From Longimonas halophila (GTDB lineage Bacteria; Bacteroidota; Rhodothermia; Rhodothermales; Salinibacteraceae), in NCBI RefSeq assembly GCF_002554705.1, contig NZ_PDEP01000017.1, forward strand, positions 1-40,053: a stretch of 40,053 bases of DNA, read 5' to 3'. Positions 1 to 8,440 of this stretch are shown here, one piece after another. Position 1 is the first letter of the stretch, and each line of letters starts with the position of its first letter. The notes beneath the pieces were generated by a model. That model saw only the letters and a program-made list of their open reading frames with translations, did no database searches and was not told where the DNA came from. The position numbers and the translations under genes are program-made.

Positions 1-765
1 ACGAACACAAAGACGCGAATGAGCGTAGATTGCCAGTCCATGTCACCAAGGGCTGTTTGTGAGAGCGGCGTTAAGCACCCTCCTCAAACAGCTTGCGGTG
101 ATGTGGGTCTCAACTCTGGATTGGCATTGGTAAGTGATTGTCATGTGGACTACATCATCGTAGTCTGCCCAACCCCCTCTGTCTGCCGACATCTCCCCCT
201 TGGAAAAGGGGGAGAAACCCGAGGGGAGAGGGGGGTCGAACGAAACGAGGGTTCGGTGTCCCTTAGCTTTATCACTTAGCGTCTACCAACTACCAGAAAT
301 CAAAACAGGTTCTAAGGCCCGCGCTCACCTCGTAGCCATTTCGGGCGGTACCTTGCAGAGGCCAGATCGCTTGCAATTCAACCGCTCCTCTGCGCTGCAT
401 TGTTCGGGTGTAGTGTTTCATATTACAGCATTACTCCGTATCCGCACTGAACGAGGCGGTATGTCTCGCGTAGATCAGCGTAACAATTGACGTTTCCTTG
501 ACGCATCAGCAAAAGTCACAGTTCGTTGCGAGTACATGCGTTTGTTGTGTTTTGTTTGTGGTATATACGTACCTTCGCTTCTGCACACGGGTGCGTGTGG
601 CTTGCGGGGCATGCACGTTATGCATTCTTCAACAAGCTGTACCCACGCGAACCAACGCGCACTGAGTGATGCCTCGTACCGATCCGCCTGGTGTACACTG
701 TTCCCGCGCTGAGCCCGCCTTGGCTGCCCCAGTGCGCACGCCCCCCGTTCCCAACGCGCGTTGCC
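1..765. other. Intergenic region, no gene recognised
   Basis: I see no convincing gene here. Short open frames in this stretch have low-complexity or arginine/serine-rich translations with no recognisable domain, and they overlap a palindromic repeat (173-235). The right part (about 480-765) is presumably the upstream region of the hybrid sensor gene. It is less GC-rich near 535-570, but I could not fix a promoter. No tRNA or rRNA is apparent. Confidence 0.5.
173..235. repeat. Nested palindromic (REP-like) element
   Basis: The core is a perfect 10-bp inverted repeat, TCTCCCCCTT (192-201) and AAGGGGGAGA (206-215), around a GGAA loop. An outer pair, CCCCCTCT (173-180) with AGAGGGGG (227-234), can close a second stem. 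This C-run/G-run pattern resembles dispersed intergenic palindromes found in many bacterial genomes. Only one copy is present in this window, so its repetitive nature is inferred. Confidence 0.5.
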
Positions 766-3700
766 ATGCCTCTTGCTGTTTCCACGTTTGCCTGCAAGGT
801 TACCCGGTATAGCCTTGTGATGCTCTGGTGTATTGGCCTCTGGAGCCCCTCTGCAGCCGCGCAGCAGGCACCGGCCTCGCAGGCCCACTGGATGCATCCT
901 GAGGCCGGGATGCCGTTGGTCGAGACGTATGCCCCCGAGACCTACGGTGCCGATGCGCAGAACTGGATGGCGACGCAAGACGACAGCGATATGCTGTACG
1001 TGGCGAACACCGGAGGCGTGCTTACCTTCGACGGGGCCCGTTGGCAGCTTATCCCTGTTTCCAACCGATCCATTGTACGCGGCCTGGCTCAGGGGGCCGA
1101 TGGACGCATCTACGTAGGAGCCCAAGACGAGCTGGGCTACCTCAATCCCACTCTGCAAGGGCTGCGTTACGTGTCGCTGCGGGACCACATTACCGAAGGC
1201 CCCAGCGATCTCGGTAGCATCTGGAGCGTGCAGGCAGTGGACGACGCCGTGTACTTTCTGACGTACAATGGGCTCTACCGCTGGTCGATTTCGAACGAGA
1301 CCATGCGTTACTGGGCTCCGCCCAGCGAGGATACCTCGTTTTTCCCGATGACCACCATTCGCGATACCGCGTACGTGGGTACCGTTCAAGACGGACTCTT
1401 TGCTGTTGAGGGCGACTCGCTGCAGCCTCTGTTCTCCCTGCCCGATGCGCCAAACGGCAGCAAGCAGAGTATTCGCGCGGTTGCGCCCTACGGCTCCGAC
1501 CAGATGCTTGTGTCTACTTCGGAGAGCTACTTTTACGTGCATGATGGGCGTACGCTTCAGCGGCTCAACGTATCGTTCCGTGACGACATTGCGGATGCTC
1601 TGCCTTACGACCTGAAGCGCCTCTCAGATGGAAGCTATGCCCTCGCCACCATTGGAGCGGGGCTGTTTCTGTTCGATGCGCAGGGCGGGCTCATTCGCCG
1701 GTTTCCGTTTCCCCAGCAGCCCGTATTAGGCGTTTATGAAGACCATGAAGGCGGCCTTTGGGTAACGCTCGACAGCGGCATTCGCCGCATCGACTGGAAT
1801 ACGCCCCTCAGCATATTCTCAGGGTCGTTCGACGATGAAACTATTACTGATGTGGTGCGCCACAACGACACGCTCACTGTGAGTACCAACCACGGCATGG
1901 GCACTGTGGTACCGGGCTCTGACCCCGGCACGCCAGCTACGCTGCAAAAGCATCCGCCGTTCACCCAGATCTGGAACCTGCATCAAGACAACGCGGGCGA
2001 TCTGCTTGCAGGGACCGCGGGCGATCTCATCCGGTGGGAAGGCGGAGATGCGCGCGAAGGCTTTGGCCTGATTGAGTCGCACGGGTTTCGTATTACTGCT
2101 GCACCGCATGCGCCGAATCAGCTCTACGTATCCACCTCGCGAGGCCTCGAACACTTCGAGCGCGATGACAACGCAGGATGGCAGCACGCCGGTGTGCTGC
2201 GCGATGACATTGGTAACTTTAGCCGCCCCGCCTGGGCCAGCGATTCTACGCTCTGGGTGGGTACGCGCTATTCAGGGGTGGTGCGTGTTACGGTGGATAC
2301 ACAGGGCCGCCCCGTATCCACCCAACAACTCACAACCGATCATGGCCTGCCTCAGGGCCATGTGATGCCGTTTCGCTTTGGGGATACGGTCCTCTTTTCA
2401 ACGGAAGAAGGGGCGCATCGCTTTGATTCCCAAACACGTCAATTCTATCCGGTTGATGGGCCGCCCTACGTGCCGGGACAAACCCGCGAGCCGCGCATCC
2501 TTCTTGCTGAAGACGGCACGGGCCGCTGGTGGGGCAATACCGGAAGCGGATTGGGGTGGTGGACGCGCAGCGGGGACGACTGGACGTGGCAGATGCGCTC
2601 GCTACGACGGGTGGCGCAGTCAACCGTGCGAGCAGTACGTGCTGAGGAGGAGGTCGTATGGATTGCGACCAGCAAAGGGCTCGTCCGCTATGAGCCGCAG
2701 GCCGATACGCTCTCGGCAGGCACCGTTCGCATTAGCAGCCTGTCTTCGCTGCCTGCCGATTCTACGTTGCGCACCACCGCTGACTCCAACACCGATACCG
2801 GAAGGGCAAATCCGCCTGCCTTCGACTATGCACACCACAGCGTGCGGCTGCGCTATGCAGCGCCCAGCTATACCCAGCCGCATACCACCGAGTATCGTGT
2901 GCGGCTGGTGGGGCTTAGCGATACGTGGTCGAACTGGACAACCAGCGCGCAGCGCGACTTCACCAACCTGCCGCCAGGGGCGTACACGTTCGAAGTGCAG
3001 GCACGCACTGCACGCAGCGGCCCCACGTCTGTAACGCCCTATGCGTTTCGTATCTTGCCGCCCTGGTATCGCACCTGGTGGGCCTATGTGCTGTATGTGC
3101 TGGGCGGTCTTGGGCTGCTCGCTGGCGTGGTGCAGTGGCGCACCCACACGCTACGACGCCAACAGCGCTATCTGGAGAGCGTGGTTGCCGAGCGGACCAC
3201 CGAAATCAGTCGGAAGAATGAGCAGCTTGCCCAGCAAGCCAAGCGCCTGCGGTCGCTCGACGAGGCGAAGTCGCAGTTCTTTGCGAACATCAGTCATGAG
3301 CTGCGTACCCCGCTTACCCTCATCTTGGGACCGGTGCGCCAGTTGCTATCGAAGTCGGGCCTCGCATCGTCCGTCAAGCATCGCCTTGAGGGGGTGCAGC
3401 GGAACGCTGAACGATTACTTGACATGGTGCAGCAGCTGCTGGAGCTGGCCCGGCTCGAAGCGGGCACCCTCACCATTGCACCCCAGCAATGTGCCGTGGG
3501 CCGTCGTCTTGCGCGCCATGCCCGCACGTTTACCGATCTTGGGCGCACCCGCGATCTTGACATACGCGTGGAGCACAACGGTCCGCCCGAAAACGCCCAG
3601 CCTGCCTATGCCGACCTCGACTATCTGGAGCAGGTGGTGGCGAATCTGATGAGCAATGCGATCAAGTTCACACCCGCTGGCGGCCACATCGTTGTGCGGG

Positions 3701-4977
3701 TCGACGAAACCGCCTCTGAAACCCGGCTGCTGGTTTCTGACACCGGCATCGGCATTGCAGACGAGCACCATCAGACCATCTTCGAACGGTTTCAGCAGGT
3801 CGATGGCTCGACCACCCGAAGGCACGACGGCGCCGGAATTGGGCTGGCGCTCACCAAAGATCTGGTCGAGGCCCATGGCGGACGCATTACGGTACGCAGC
3901 ACGCCGGGCGAGGGCGCTACCTTCACGGTTATCCTGCCTCGTGGACGCAAGGCGCTGCCCGAGCGTGTACGGCCCAATGAGGATGCCGATGCAGAGGCCT
4001 CCTCCGAAGTGGATACTCAGGCCGATGGCGTACCGGCTGCAGGTACTGAATCAGATGGGGCCGTCCCGTTCGTTTCAAGTGAGCCCCATCGTACGGGTGA
4101 TACCCTTGCTCCTGTGCCGGAAAATGGCACGGACGGCCTTTCCACGGCCCCGCCAGGCCCCCCCACGCCCTCACGCGCACCACTGGTGCTTGTGGTTGAT
4201 GATAATGCCGACATGCGTGCGTACATCCGGTCCATCTTGGAGGAGGAGTTCCGCATCGTCGAGGCGAAAAACGGACGCGAAGGATTGGCGCTCGCTACCT
4301 CGGAGCTGCCCGACCTCGTGCTTGCCGATGTGATGATGCCGGGAATGGACGGCATGACTCTAACCCGCAAGCTGCGTGATACCCCCGATACCGCCACCAT
4401 ACCGGTCATCCTCGTCACAGCCCGTGCCGATACCGCAAGCGAAGTGAGGGGCCTTGCCGATGGTGCCTCCGACTACATTACCAAACCCTTCGATCCTGAT
4501 GTGCTGCAGATGCGCGTGCATGGCGTCATGCAGTGGATGCAGCGCCTGAAGCGCCGCCTGCGCGCTGCCCCCCGCTCTGCCGATGCTAATACCACCGACA
4601 CCGAAGCCGACAGCGCGTCATCCGATGCAACGCCCACGCCCGACGAAGCAATGTCGGAGTTCGAACGGGAGGCGCGCGCCATTGTCCGCGACAACCTGAC
4701 CGAGCCCGGCTTTGATGTGGACGACCTGGCTGCTGCTATGGCTATAAGCCGCAGCACGCTCTACCGGCGCGCCCGCACCCACGAGGCGCCCTCGCCAGCT
4801 GCGCTCGTGCGCGATGTGCGGATGAGCACGGCTCATACGTTACTCGAAGCCAACGAAGGAACCGTGACCGAAGTCGCTTATGCGGTGGGATACGAGAGCC
4901 TGTCATCATTCAGCGACCAATTCCGGTCGCACTTTGGCTATCCGCCCAGCCAGGTGTCGACACCCGCATCGACATGA
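766..4977 (+). CDS. Hybrid two-component system sensor/AraC-type regulator (HTCS)
   Basis: This 1403-residue single-chain two-component system is of the kind that controls polysaccharide utilisation loci. A signal peptide (about residues 1-32, ending SAAAQQ) precedes a long periplasmic beta-propeller region with repeated W-x-G/T-x-x-G-x-x-R units. A Y_Y_Y domain follows (about 705-770), then one membrane segment (about 773-790). The cytoplasmic part has a HisKA domain with phospho-acceptor His844 (motif NISHELRTPL), a HATPase with N box near 954 and DTGIGIAD near 992, a receiver domain from about 1139 with phospho-acceptor Asp1188 (ADVMMPGMDG), and a C-terminal AraC helix-turn-helix (about 1298-1400). 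An in-frame GTG at 691 is possible, but ATG 766 places the signal peptide at the N-terminus. It probably senses oligosaccharides released by the locus to its right. The exact ligand is unknown. Confidence 0.93.
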   Translation: MPLAVSTFACKVTRYSLVMLWCIGLWSPSAAAQQAPASQAHWMHPEAGMPLVETYAPETYGADAQNWMATQDDSDMLYVANTGGVLTFDGARWQLIPVSNRSIVRGLAQGADGRIYVGAQDELGYLNPTLQGLRYVSLRDHITEGPSDLGSIWSVQAVDDAVYFLTYNGLYRWSISNETMRYWAPPSEDTSFFPMTTIRDTAYVGTVQDGLFAVEGDSLQPLFSLPDAPNGSKQSIRAVAPYGSDQMLVSTSESYFYVHDGRTLQRLNVSFRDDIADALPYDLKRLSDGSYALATIGAGLFLFDAQGGLIRRFPFPQQPVLGVYEDHEGGLWVTLDSGIRRIDWNTPLSIFSGSFDDETITDVVRHNDTLTVSTNHGMGTVVPGSDPGTPATLQKHPPFTQIWNLHQDNAGDLLAGTAGDLIRWEGGDAREGFGLIESHGFRITAAPHAPNQLYVSTSRGLEHFERDDNAGWQHAGVLRDDIGNFSRPAWASDSTLWVGTRYSGVVRVTVDTQGRPVSTQQLTTDHGLPQGHVMPFRFGDTVLFSTEEGAHRFDSQTRQFYPVDGPPYVPGQTREPRILLAEDGTGRWWGNTGSGLGWWTRSGDDWTWQMRSLRRVAQSTVRAVRAEEEVVWIATSKGLVRYEPQADTLSAGTVRISSLSSLPADSTLRTTADSNTDTGRANPPAFDYAHHSVRLRYAAPSYTQPHTTEYRVRLVGLSDTWSNWTTSAQRDFTNLPPGAYTFEVQARTARSGPTSVTPYAFRILPPWYRTWWAYVLYVLGGLGLLAGVVQWRTHTLRRQQRYLESVVAERTTEISRKNEQLAQQAKRLRSLDEAKSQFFANISHELRTPLTLILGPVRQLLSKSGLASSVKHRLEGVQRNAERLLDMVQQLLELARLEAGTLTIAPQQCAVGRRLARHARTFTDLGRTRDLDIRVEHNGPPENAQPAYADLDYLEQVVANLMSNAIKFTPAGGHIVVRVDETASETRLLVSDTGIGIADEHHQTIFERFQQVDGSTTRRHDGAGIGLALTKDLVEAHGGRITVRSTPGEGATFTVILPRGRKALPERVRPNEDADAEASSEVDTQADGVPAAGTESDGAVPFVSSEPHRTGDTLAPVPENGTDGLSTAPPGPPTPSRAPLVLVVDDNADMRAYIRSILEEEFRIVEAKNGREGLALATSELPDLVLADVMMPGMDGMTLTRKLRDTPDTATIPVILVTARADTASEVRGLADGASDYITKPFDPDVLQMRVHGVMQWMQRLKRRLRAAPRSADANTTDTEADSASSDATPTPDEAMSEFEREARAIVRDNLTEPGFDVDDLAAAMAISRSTLYRRARTHEAPSPAALVRDVRMSTAHTLLEANEGTVTEVAYAVGYESLSSFSDQFRSHFGYPPSQVSTPAST

Positions 4978-5093
4978 CGCCAAGGTGTGTGCGGAGAGCA
5001 TAGCCCCGAATCCATTCAGCGTACGGCGCATTGAAAGATAGGCTCTGTTTGGAGCCTCGATTTGTTTTCTTGCCGACCATTACTTGCCCGCGT

Positions 5094-5531
5094 ATGCCGA
5101 CTGAGCACGATATGCCGAATTTTGTGCCGGAGTATGATAAGCCAGACTCTCCTGGCCTCCACATGAACTTCGACAACACCGTGTCGCTGTACCACGTGGT
5201 GGCAGCCTCTGACGACTTTGAGACGGCCGCGCAGGACATTTTTGCGTTACTGAAACAGGCGCAAGATGAGTTCCCGGACTGGCCGCGCGTGCTGTATCTG
5301 GATATTGAAGGGCACCTGGATGAGAAGGGACGCTTCGAAAACGACTTTGTCGAGTTCCAGCAAGAGTTTCTGATTGCAGCCATGGGCAAATTCTTCACCG
5401 CGCTGGCATTGCCCATTGTGTCGGTTGTCAACCCGAATCCGCAGTCGAACGACGTGCCCGACAGCCTCCGGCTGCAAGCGCCCCAGGCGCCGCTCCCCTC
5501 CGACACCTCATGGCCCAAGGCCGACGACTGA
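5094..5531 (+). CDS. Conserved hypothetical protein, 145 aa
   Basis: I do not recognise a named family. The protein is acidic and soluble, with no signal peptide or membrane segment. Its middle part (FETAAQDIFALLKQAQDEF, then RVLYLDIEGHLDE) alternates helices and a strand and reads like a compact alpha/beta domain. The C-terminal 30 residues are proline-rich and probably disordered. Starts at ATG 5094 or ATG 5112 are both possible, and a TTG further upstream (5031) is less likely. The gene lies 116 bp after the hybrid sensor and converges on the short-chain dehydrogenase, with 21 bp between the two stop codons. GC-rich codon use matches its neighbours, so I take it to be real. Confidence 0.7.
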   Translation: MPTEHDMPNFVPEYDKPDSPGLHMNFDNTVSLYHVVAASDDFETAAQDIFALLKQAQDEFPDWPRVLYLDIEGHLDEKGRFENDFVEFQQEFLIAAMGKFFTALALPIVSVVNPNPQSNDVPDSLRLQAPQAPLPSDTSWPKADD

Positions 5532-5552
5532 CGTGTGCCTGCACTCTGCTTA

Positions 5553-6344
5553 TCATGTGGTGTCGACCCGGCGAATGAGCTGGTTGAAGAGAGCAGGCGG
5601 CAGAAAGCGCTTCAGGTAGACCACGTACGTCTCAACGCCGCCAATGTACACCTCGTCGCGCTCCTCGTGCAGCGCCCGGATGATCGAGGTAGCGCAGGCA
5701 TCGGGGTCCATGCCGTTGCGGATAGAGTCAGACAGGATGCCGTATGACGAGCCATCGGCCGTCAAAGCATTGCGAGATACATCGGTTTGTACGTAGCCCG
5801 GGCAGATGAGCGTAACGCGCAGGCCCTGGTCGTACACCTCGGCGCGTAGCCCGTCGAAGTAGCCGTGCAGCGCATGCTTCGAGGCCGCATACGCGGTGCG
5901 CTTGGGTGTGCTGAACATGCCCACGATGCTGCTAATCACGCCAATATGGCCGTGGCCTTGCTCGATGAAGTGCGGAAGCAGCGCTTTCGTAAGCGCAACC
6001 GCGCCGAAGAAGTTGACCTCCATGATGCGGCGCACCACCGCCATATCGGTGTCCTGCGCGGTTGCACGCTGACTGATCCCCCCGTTGTTGATGAGTACAT
6101 CGATGGTGGAATGTACAGCGGTGGCCTCATCAACCGCCGTCTGTAGCGACTCGGGCACAGCAAGGTCGAGCGGGAGCACGTGGTGGTGCTCGGGGTGGGC
6201 GCACTGCTCACGTACCGCGTGCAGCGCGTCTTCGCGCCGCGCCGAAAGGATCAGCCGCGCCCCGTGATGGCTCCACGCGTGGGCCAGGGCTTTTCCTATG
6301 CCTGATGAGGCTCCCGTAATCCACACAGTTGGCGACGATTTCAT
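5553..6344 (-). CDS. Short-chain dehydrogenase/reductase (SDR)
   Basis: This is a 263-residue classical SDR that would oxidise or reduce a hydroxyl/keto substrate with NAD(P)(H) in the cytoplasm. The cofactor motif TGASSGIG starts at about residue 10. An NNGG motif, a serine in the VISSIVGMF strand and the catalytic YAASK motif follow at the usual spacing. The chosen start is ATG at 6344 because the Rossmann fold begins right after it; the open frame extends 66 codons further upstream but encodes nothing SDR-like. The substrate cannot be told from sequence, and the long C-terminal tail resembles that of SDRs annotated as acting on lipids or fatty acids. The gene is transcribed toward the hypothetical gene at 5094-5531 and away from the cold-shock gene. 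Confidence 0.9.
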   Translation of the reverse strand: MKSSPTVWITGASSGIGKALAHAWSHHGARLILSARREDALHAVREQCAHPEHHHVLPLDLAVPESLQTAVDEATAVHSTIDVLINNGGISQRATAQDTDMAVVRRIMEVNFFGAVALTKALLPHFIEQGHGHIGVISSIVGMFSTPKRTAYAASKHALHGYFDGLRAEVYDQGLRVTLICPGYVQTDVSRNALTADGSSYGILSDSIRNGMDPDACATSIIRALHEERDEVYIGGVETYVVYLKRFLPPALFNQLIRRVDTT

Positions 6345-6562
6345 GGCAATGCGGAATGGATGATGGACGGGCAGTGATGATTTGCATCCCCTACTGTAAA
6401 CACGCACAATGTATGAAAAGCCAATAGGAGATGCGAACACATGCCCCCGTACAAGGGTTGGAGTGCCCGCTATACGATATCTAAGGCCGTAACAATGCTG
6501 TTTGTAGTGCGCAACGGGCGCCTGCAAGGCCACGTTACGCAATCACCAAGACCAACACCGAT

Positions 6563-6769
6563 ATGCCACAAGGAACAGTGAAATGGTTCAGCGTCGAAAA
6601 GGGATTCGGCTTTATTGCCCCCCACGACGGGACCAAAGACGTATTCGTGCATCACTCCAACATCGCTGACGAGGAGGCCCGTGGGCCGCTTCAGGACGAA
6701 GAAGAGGTTGAGTTTGATGTCGAAGAAACGCCGAAAGGGCTTAACGCGCTTGGCGTAGAGCGGCTGTAG
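6563..6769 (+). CDS. Cold-shock protein (CspA family)
   Basis: This 68-residue protein is a single cold-shock domain, an OB-fold that binds single-stranded RNA/DNA and acts as an RNA chaperone. Both nucleic-acid-binding motifs are visible: the RNP1-like KGFGFIAP (residues 13-20) and the RNP2-like VFVHHS (27-32). The start MPQGTVKWF is typical for the family and the length is normal. It is rich in acidic residues in the second half ([11 protein letters not shown]), as expected for a salt-in halophile. It appears monocistronic: the upstream gene is divergent and an intrinsic terminator follows at 6865-6895. Confidence 0.96.
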   Translation: MPQGTVKWFSVEKGFGFIAPHDGTKDVFVHHSNIADEEARGPLQDEEEVEFDVEETPKGLNALGVERL

Positions 6770-6864
6770 CACGGCCTCGATGCTACCATGCATCGCTGGG
6801 GCTTTGGGCACCACACGCGTCCGCTATCCCGGGTCGCTTGTGGGGAGGCCCGTTTGCCCTGAAT

Positions 6865-6895
6865 AGCCTGGCTCATACTGAGCCGGGCTTTTTTG
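6865..6895 (+). terminator. Intrinsic terminator after the cold-shock gene
   Basis: Stem AGCCTGGCTCA (6865-6875) pairs with TGAGCCGGGCT (6879-6889, one G-U pair) around a three-base loop, followed by a T run to about 6894. It separates the cold-shock gene from the LacI regulator. Confidence 0.85.
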
Positions 6896-6932
6896 TGATC
6901 TGTTCTGACACCCTGTTTGGGCGTGATGACAC

Positions 6933-6961
6933 TTGCTGCGGCGTGGGTTCGTGCTAATTTG
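6933..6961 (+). promoter_or_regulatory. Candidate Bacteroidota-type promoter for the LacI gene
   Basis: TTG (6933-6935) is followed after 19 bases by TAATTTG (6955-6961). This is close to the TTG-N19-TAnnTTTG pattern described for the Bacteroidota primary sigma factor, with one base fewer inside the -7 box. It lies about 120 bp upstream of the LacI start. The match is suggestive only. Confidence 0.3.
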
Positions 6962-7083
6962 CGGGGATTCGAGTTGTGTGTGGGGCTGTAGACGCGGCCC
7001 TGTACCGCAGAAACCGGGCTTTATTACGGACGTGTCAAAACTACCCCATCTTTCTTCCTGATTCTGACTGGGCCTCTCTCGTT

Positions 7084-8079
7084 ATGAGTGTAACGATTCG
7101 CGATGTGGCCAAAGCGGCCGATGTATCGGCCACAACGGTGTCGCGCGTGTTTAACCACAGCGATCTGGTACACAGCGACACGCAAGAGCGGGTGCGCAAC
7201 GTAGCCAACCGCATGGGGTATCGGCCCAACGCCACAGCGCGTAGCCTGAGCCACGGGCGCACGCAGACCGTCGGCGTCATCCTTCCGGCTCCGCATGGCG
7301 AGTTTTTCTCGGAGATCATTCGTGGCATCGACGAGGTGGCCCAAGAAGCAGAGCACTACATGCTCATCTCCAGTTCACACTACAGCCTCTCGGAGAGCGA
7401 GGCGGCCCTGCAGTCGCTTCAAGGGCGCGTAGACGGACTGCTCATTATGACTATTCAGGCGGATGCGCAGCGCGGGCTGCTCGACGAGTATGCTATTGAT
7501 GTGCCCGTGGTGTTTATGAACAACGCCTCCGAATCGCTGCCCTACAACTCGTTCAAGATCGAGAACCGAGCCGGGGCTTATGCCGCCACCCAGCACCTCA
7601 TTGAGCGCGGCCATCGGCGCATTGGCATCATTTTAGGACCGCCGCACAGCCATGACGTGCGCGAACGCCGCACAGGCTATCGCGCCGCGCTCCACGAGGC
7701 AGGCATCAACCCCGATGCGCAGCCCGTTATCGAGGGCGATTTCACGCAAGCCAGTGGATACGAGGCCGGGCGTCAGCTTCTCGATCTTGATGCGCTCCCC
7801 GATGCGGTGTTCTCGTGCAACGATTACATGGCCATTGGTGCAATGTCCGCGCTCCAAAAAGGGGACGTACGCATCCCCACCGACCTGGCGATGGCTGGCT
7901 TCGACGATATCCCAAGCGCTCAGTACACCACACCGTCACTCACCACCATCCGCGTGCCCGTGTACGACCTGGGGCGGCGCGCTGCCGAGCGCCTCTTTAG
8001 CATGATTCATGCCGCCGAGCCTGAGCGTCCACGCCAGACCGTGCTGCCCACTGAGTTAATCGTGCGAGCAAGTACATAG
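7084..8079 (+). CDS. LacI-family transcriptional regulator
   Basis: This 331-residue repressor begins with the classic LacI helix-turn-helix: TIRDVAKAADVSATTVSRVF at residues 4-23, then a hinge region ending GYRPNATARSL. The rest is a periplasmic-binding-protein-like sugar sensor with typical segments such as VGVILP, GHRRIGIILGP and the C-terminal AMAGFDDIPSAQYTTPSLTTI. The open frame continues upstream to 6976, but ATG 7084 puts the HTH at the normal position. It lies directly before and in the same direction as the susC gene, with two perfect LacI-type palindromes between them, so it most likely controls the susC-susD-GH16-GH3 genes in response to a sugar. A lone half-site GAAACCGG at 7010-7017 in its own leader could allow autoregulation. 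Confidence 0.95.
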   Translation: MSVTIRDVAKAADVSATTVSRVFNHSDLVHSDTQERVRNVANRMGYRPNATARSLSHGRTQTVGVILPAPHGEFFSEIIRGIDEVAQEAEHYMLISSSHYSLSESEAALQSLQGRVDGLLIMTIQADAQRGLLDEYAIDVPVVFMNNASESLPYNSFKIENRAGAYAATQHLIERGHRRIGIILGPPHSHDVRERRTGYRAALHEAGINPDAQPVIEGDFTQASGYEAGRQLLDLDALPDAVFSCNDYMAIGAMSALQKGDVRIPTDLAMAGFDDIPSAQYTTPSLTTIRVPVYDLGRRAAERLFSMIHAAEPERPRQTVLPTELIVRAST

Positions 8080-8253
8080 TCGGGCCGCGTTCCGGGCCGA
8101 AGCCACCGTCGTTTTTAACGCGACAACTACCGAACGTACAACGTCATTTCTTGCCTATTCATAGACTCAAATAGGAGCTCTCTTCTCCTCTTTTTAAAGA
8201 TTTGGCAAGATTGCTTGTAATTTCCCTGCCGGGTTCCTATCGTGTGAATGCGG

Positions 8254-8269
8254 GTGAAACCGGTTTCAC
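8254..8269. promoter_or_regulatory. LacI-type operator 1
   Basis: GTGAAACCGGTTTCAC is a perfect 16-bp palindrome centred on CG, the form bound by LacI-family repressors. It lies 172 bp before susC and 175 bp after the LacI gene. Its centre is 35 bp from that of operator 2. Confidence 0.8.
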
Positions 8270-8288
8270 TCACTTTTTTTGCACTGAA

Positions 8289-8304
8289 ATGAAACCGGTT
8301 TCAC
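8289..8304. promoter_or_regulatory. LacI-type operator 2
   Basis: ATGAAACCGGTTTCAC contains the same perfect 14-bp core, TGAAACCGGTTTCA (8290-8303), as operator 1. The repetition of a 14-bp palindrome within 50 bp, next to a LacI gene, makes a chance occurrence very unlikely. Confidence 0.8.
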
Positions 8305-8359
8305 CTAATCGGATCGCTCGTTTTACGCTATCGACCTGTTTATTTTACAGGTTATTTGG

Positions 8360-8382
8360 AAGCGCTTTCCCGAAAAGCGCTT
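8360..8382. repeat. Paired AAGCGCTT palindromes forming a hairpin
   Basis: AAGCGCTTT (8360-8368) and AAAGCGCTT (8374-8382) are perfect inverted copies separated by five bases. Each half also contains the self-palindrome AAGCGCTT with a central CG, resembling a second class of LacI/CcpA-like operator. The element could act as a protein site or as a hairpin in the susC leader RNA, 58 bp before the start codon. Confidence 0.5.
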
Positions 8383-8440
8383 CGACGCCCGCGCAGCGGG
8401 CCCTGCTTTCTGGCCCCTTCTGTAGACTCTGCCAAGTATC

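Larger units (their letters stand above)
8080..8440. other. Regulatory intergenic region before susC
   Basis: This is a gene-free 361-bp leader, more AT-rich than the flanking genes. It holds two TGAAACCGGTTTCA operators and a pair of AAGCGCTT palindromes that can form a hairpin. I could not place a convincing promoter, nor a ribosome-binding site before ATG 8441. Confidence 0.6.

Noticed and set aside
19..490. Two overlapping open frames in the leftmost 500 bp
   Set aside because: Their translations have no domain or family look, they overlap a palindromic repeat, and codon use is not like that of neighbouring genes.
475..1542. Long open frame antisense to the hybrid sensor gene
   Set aside because: Such antisense frames are common in GC-rich DNA; the translation is His/Arg/Gly-rich and domain-free, while the plus strand encodes a complete HTCS.
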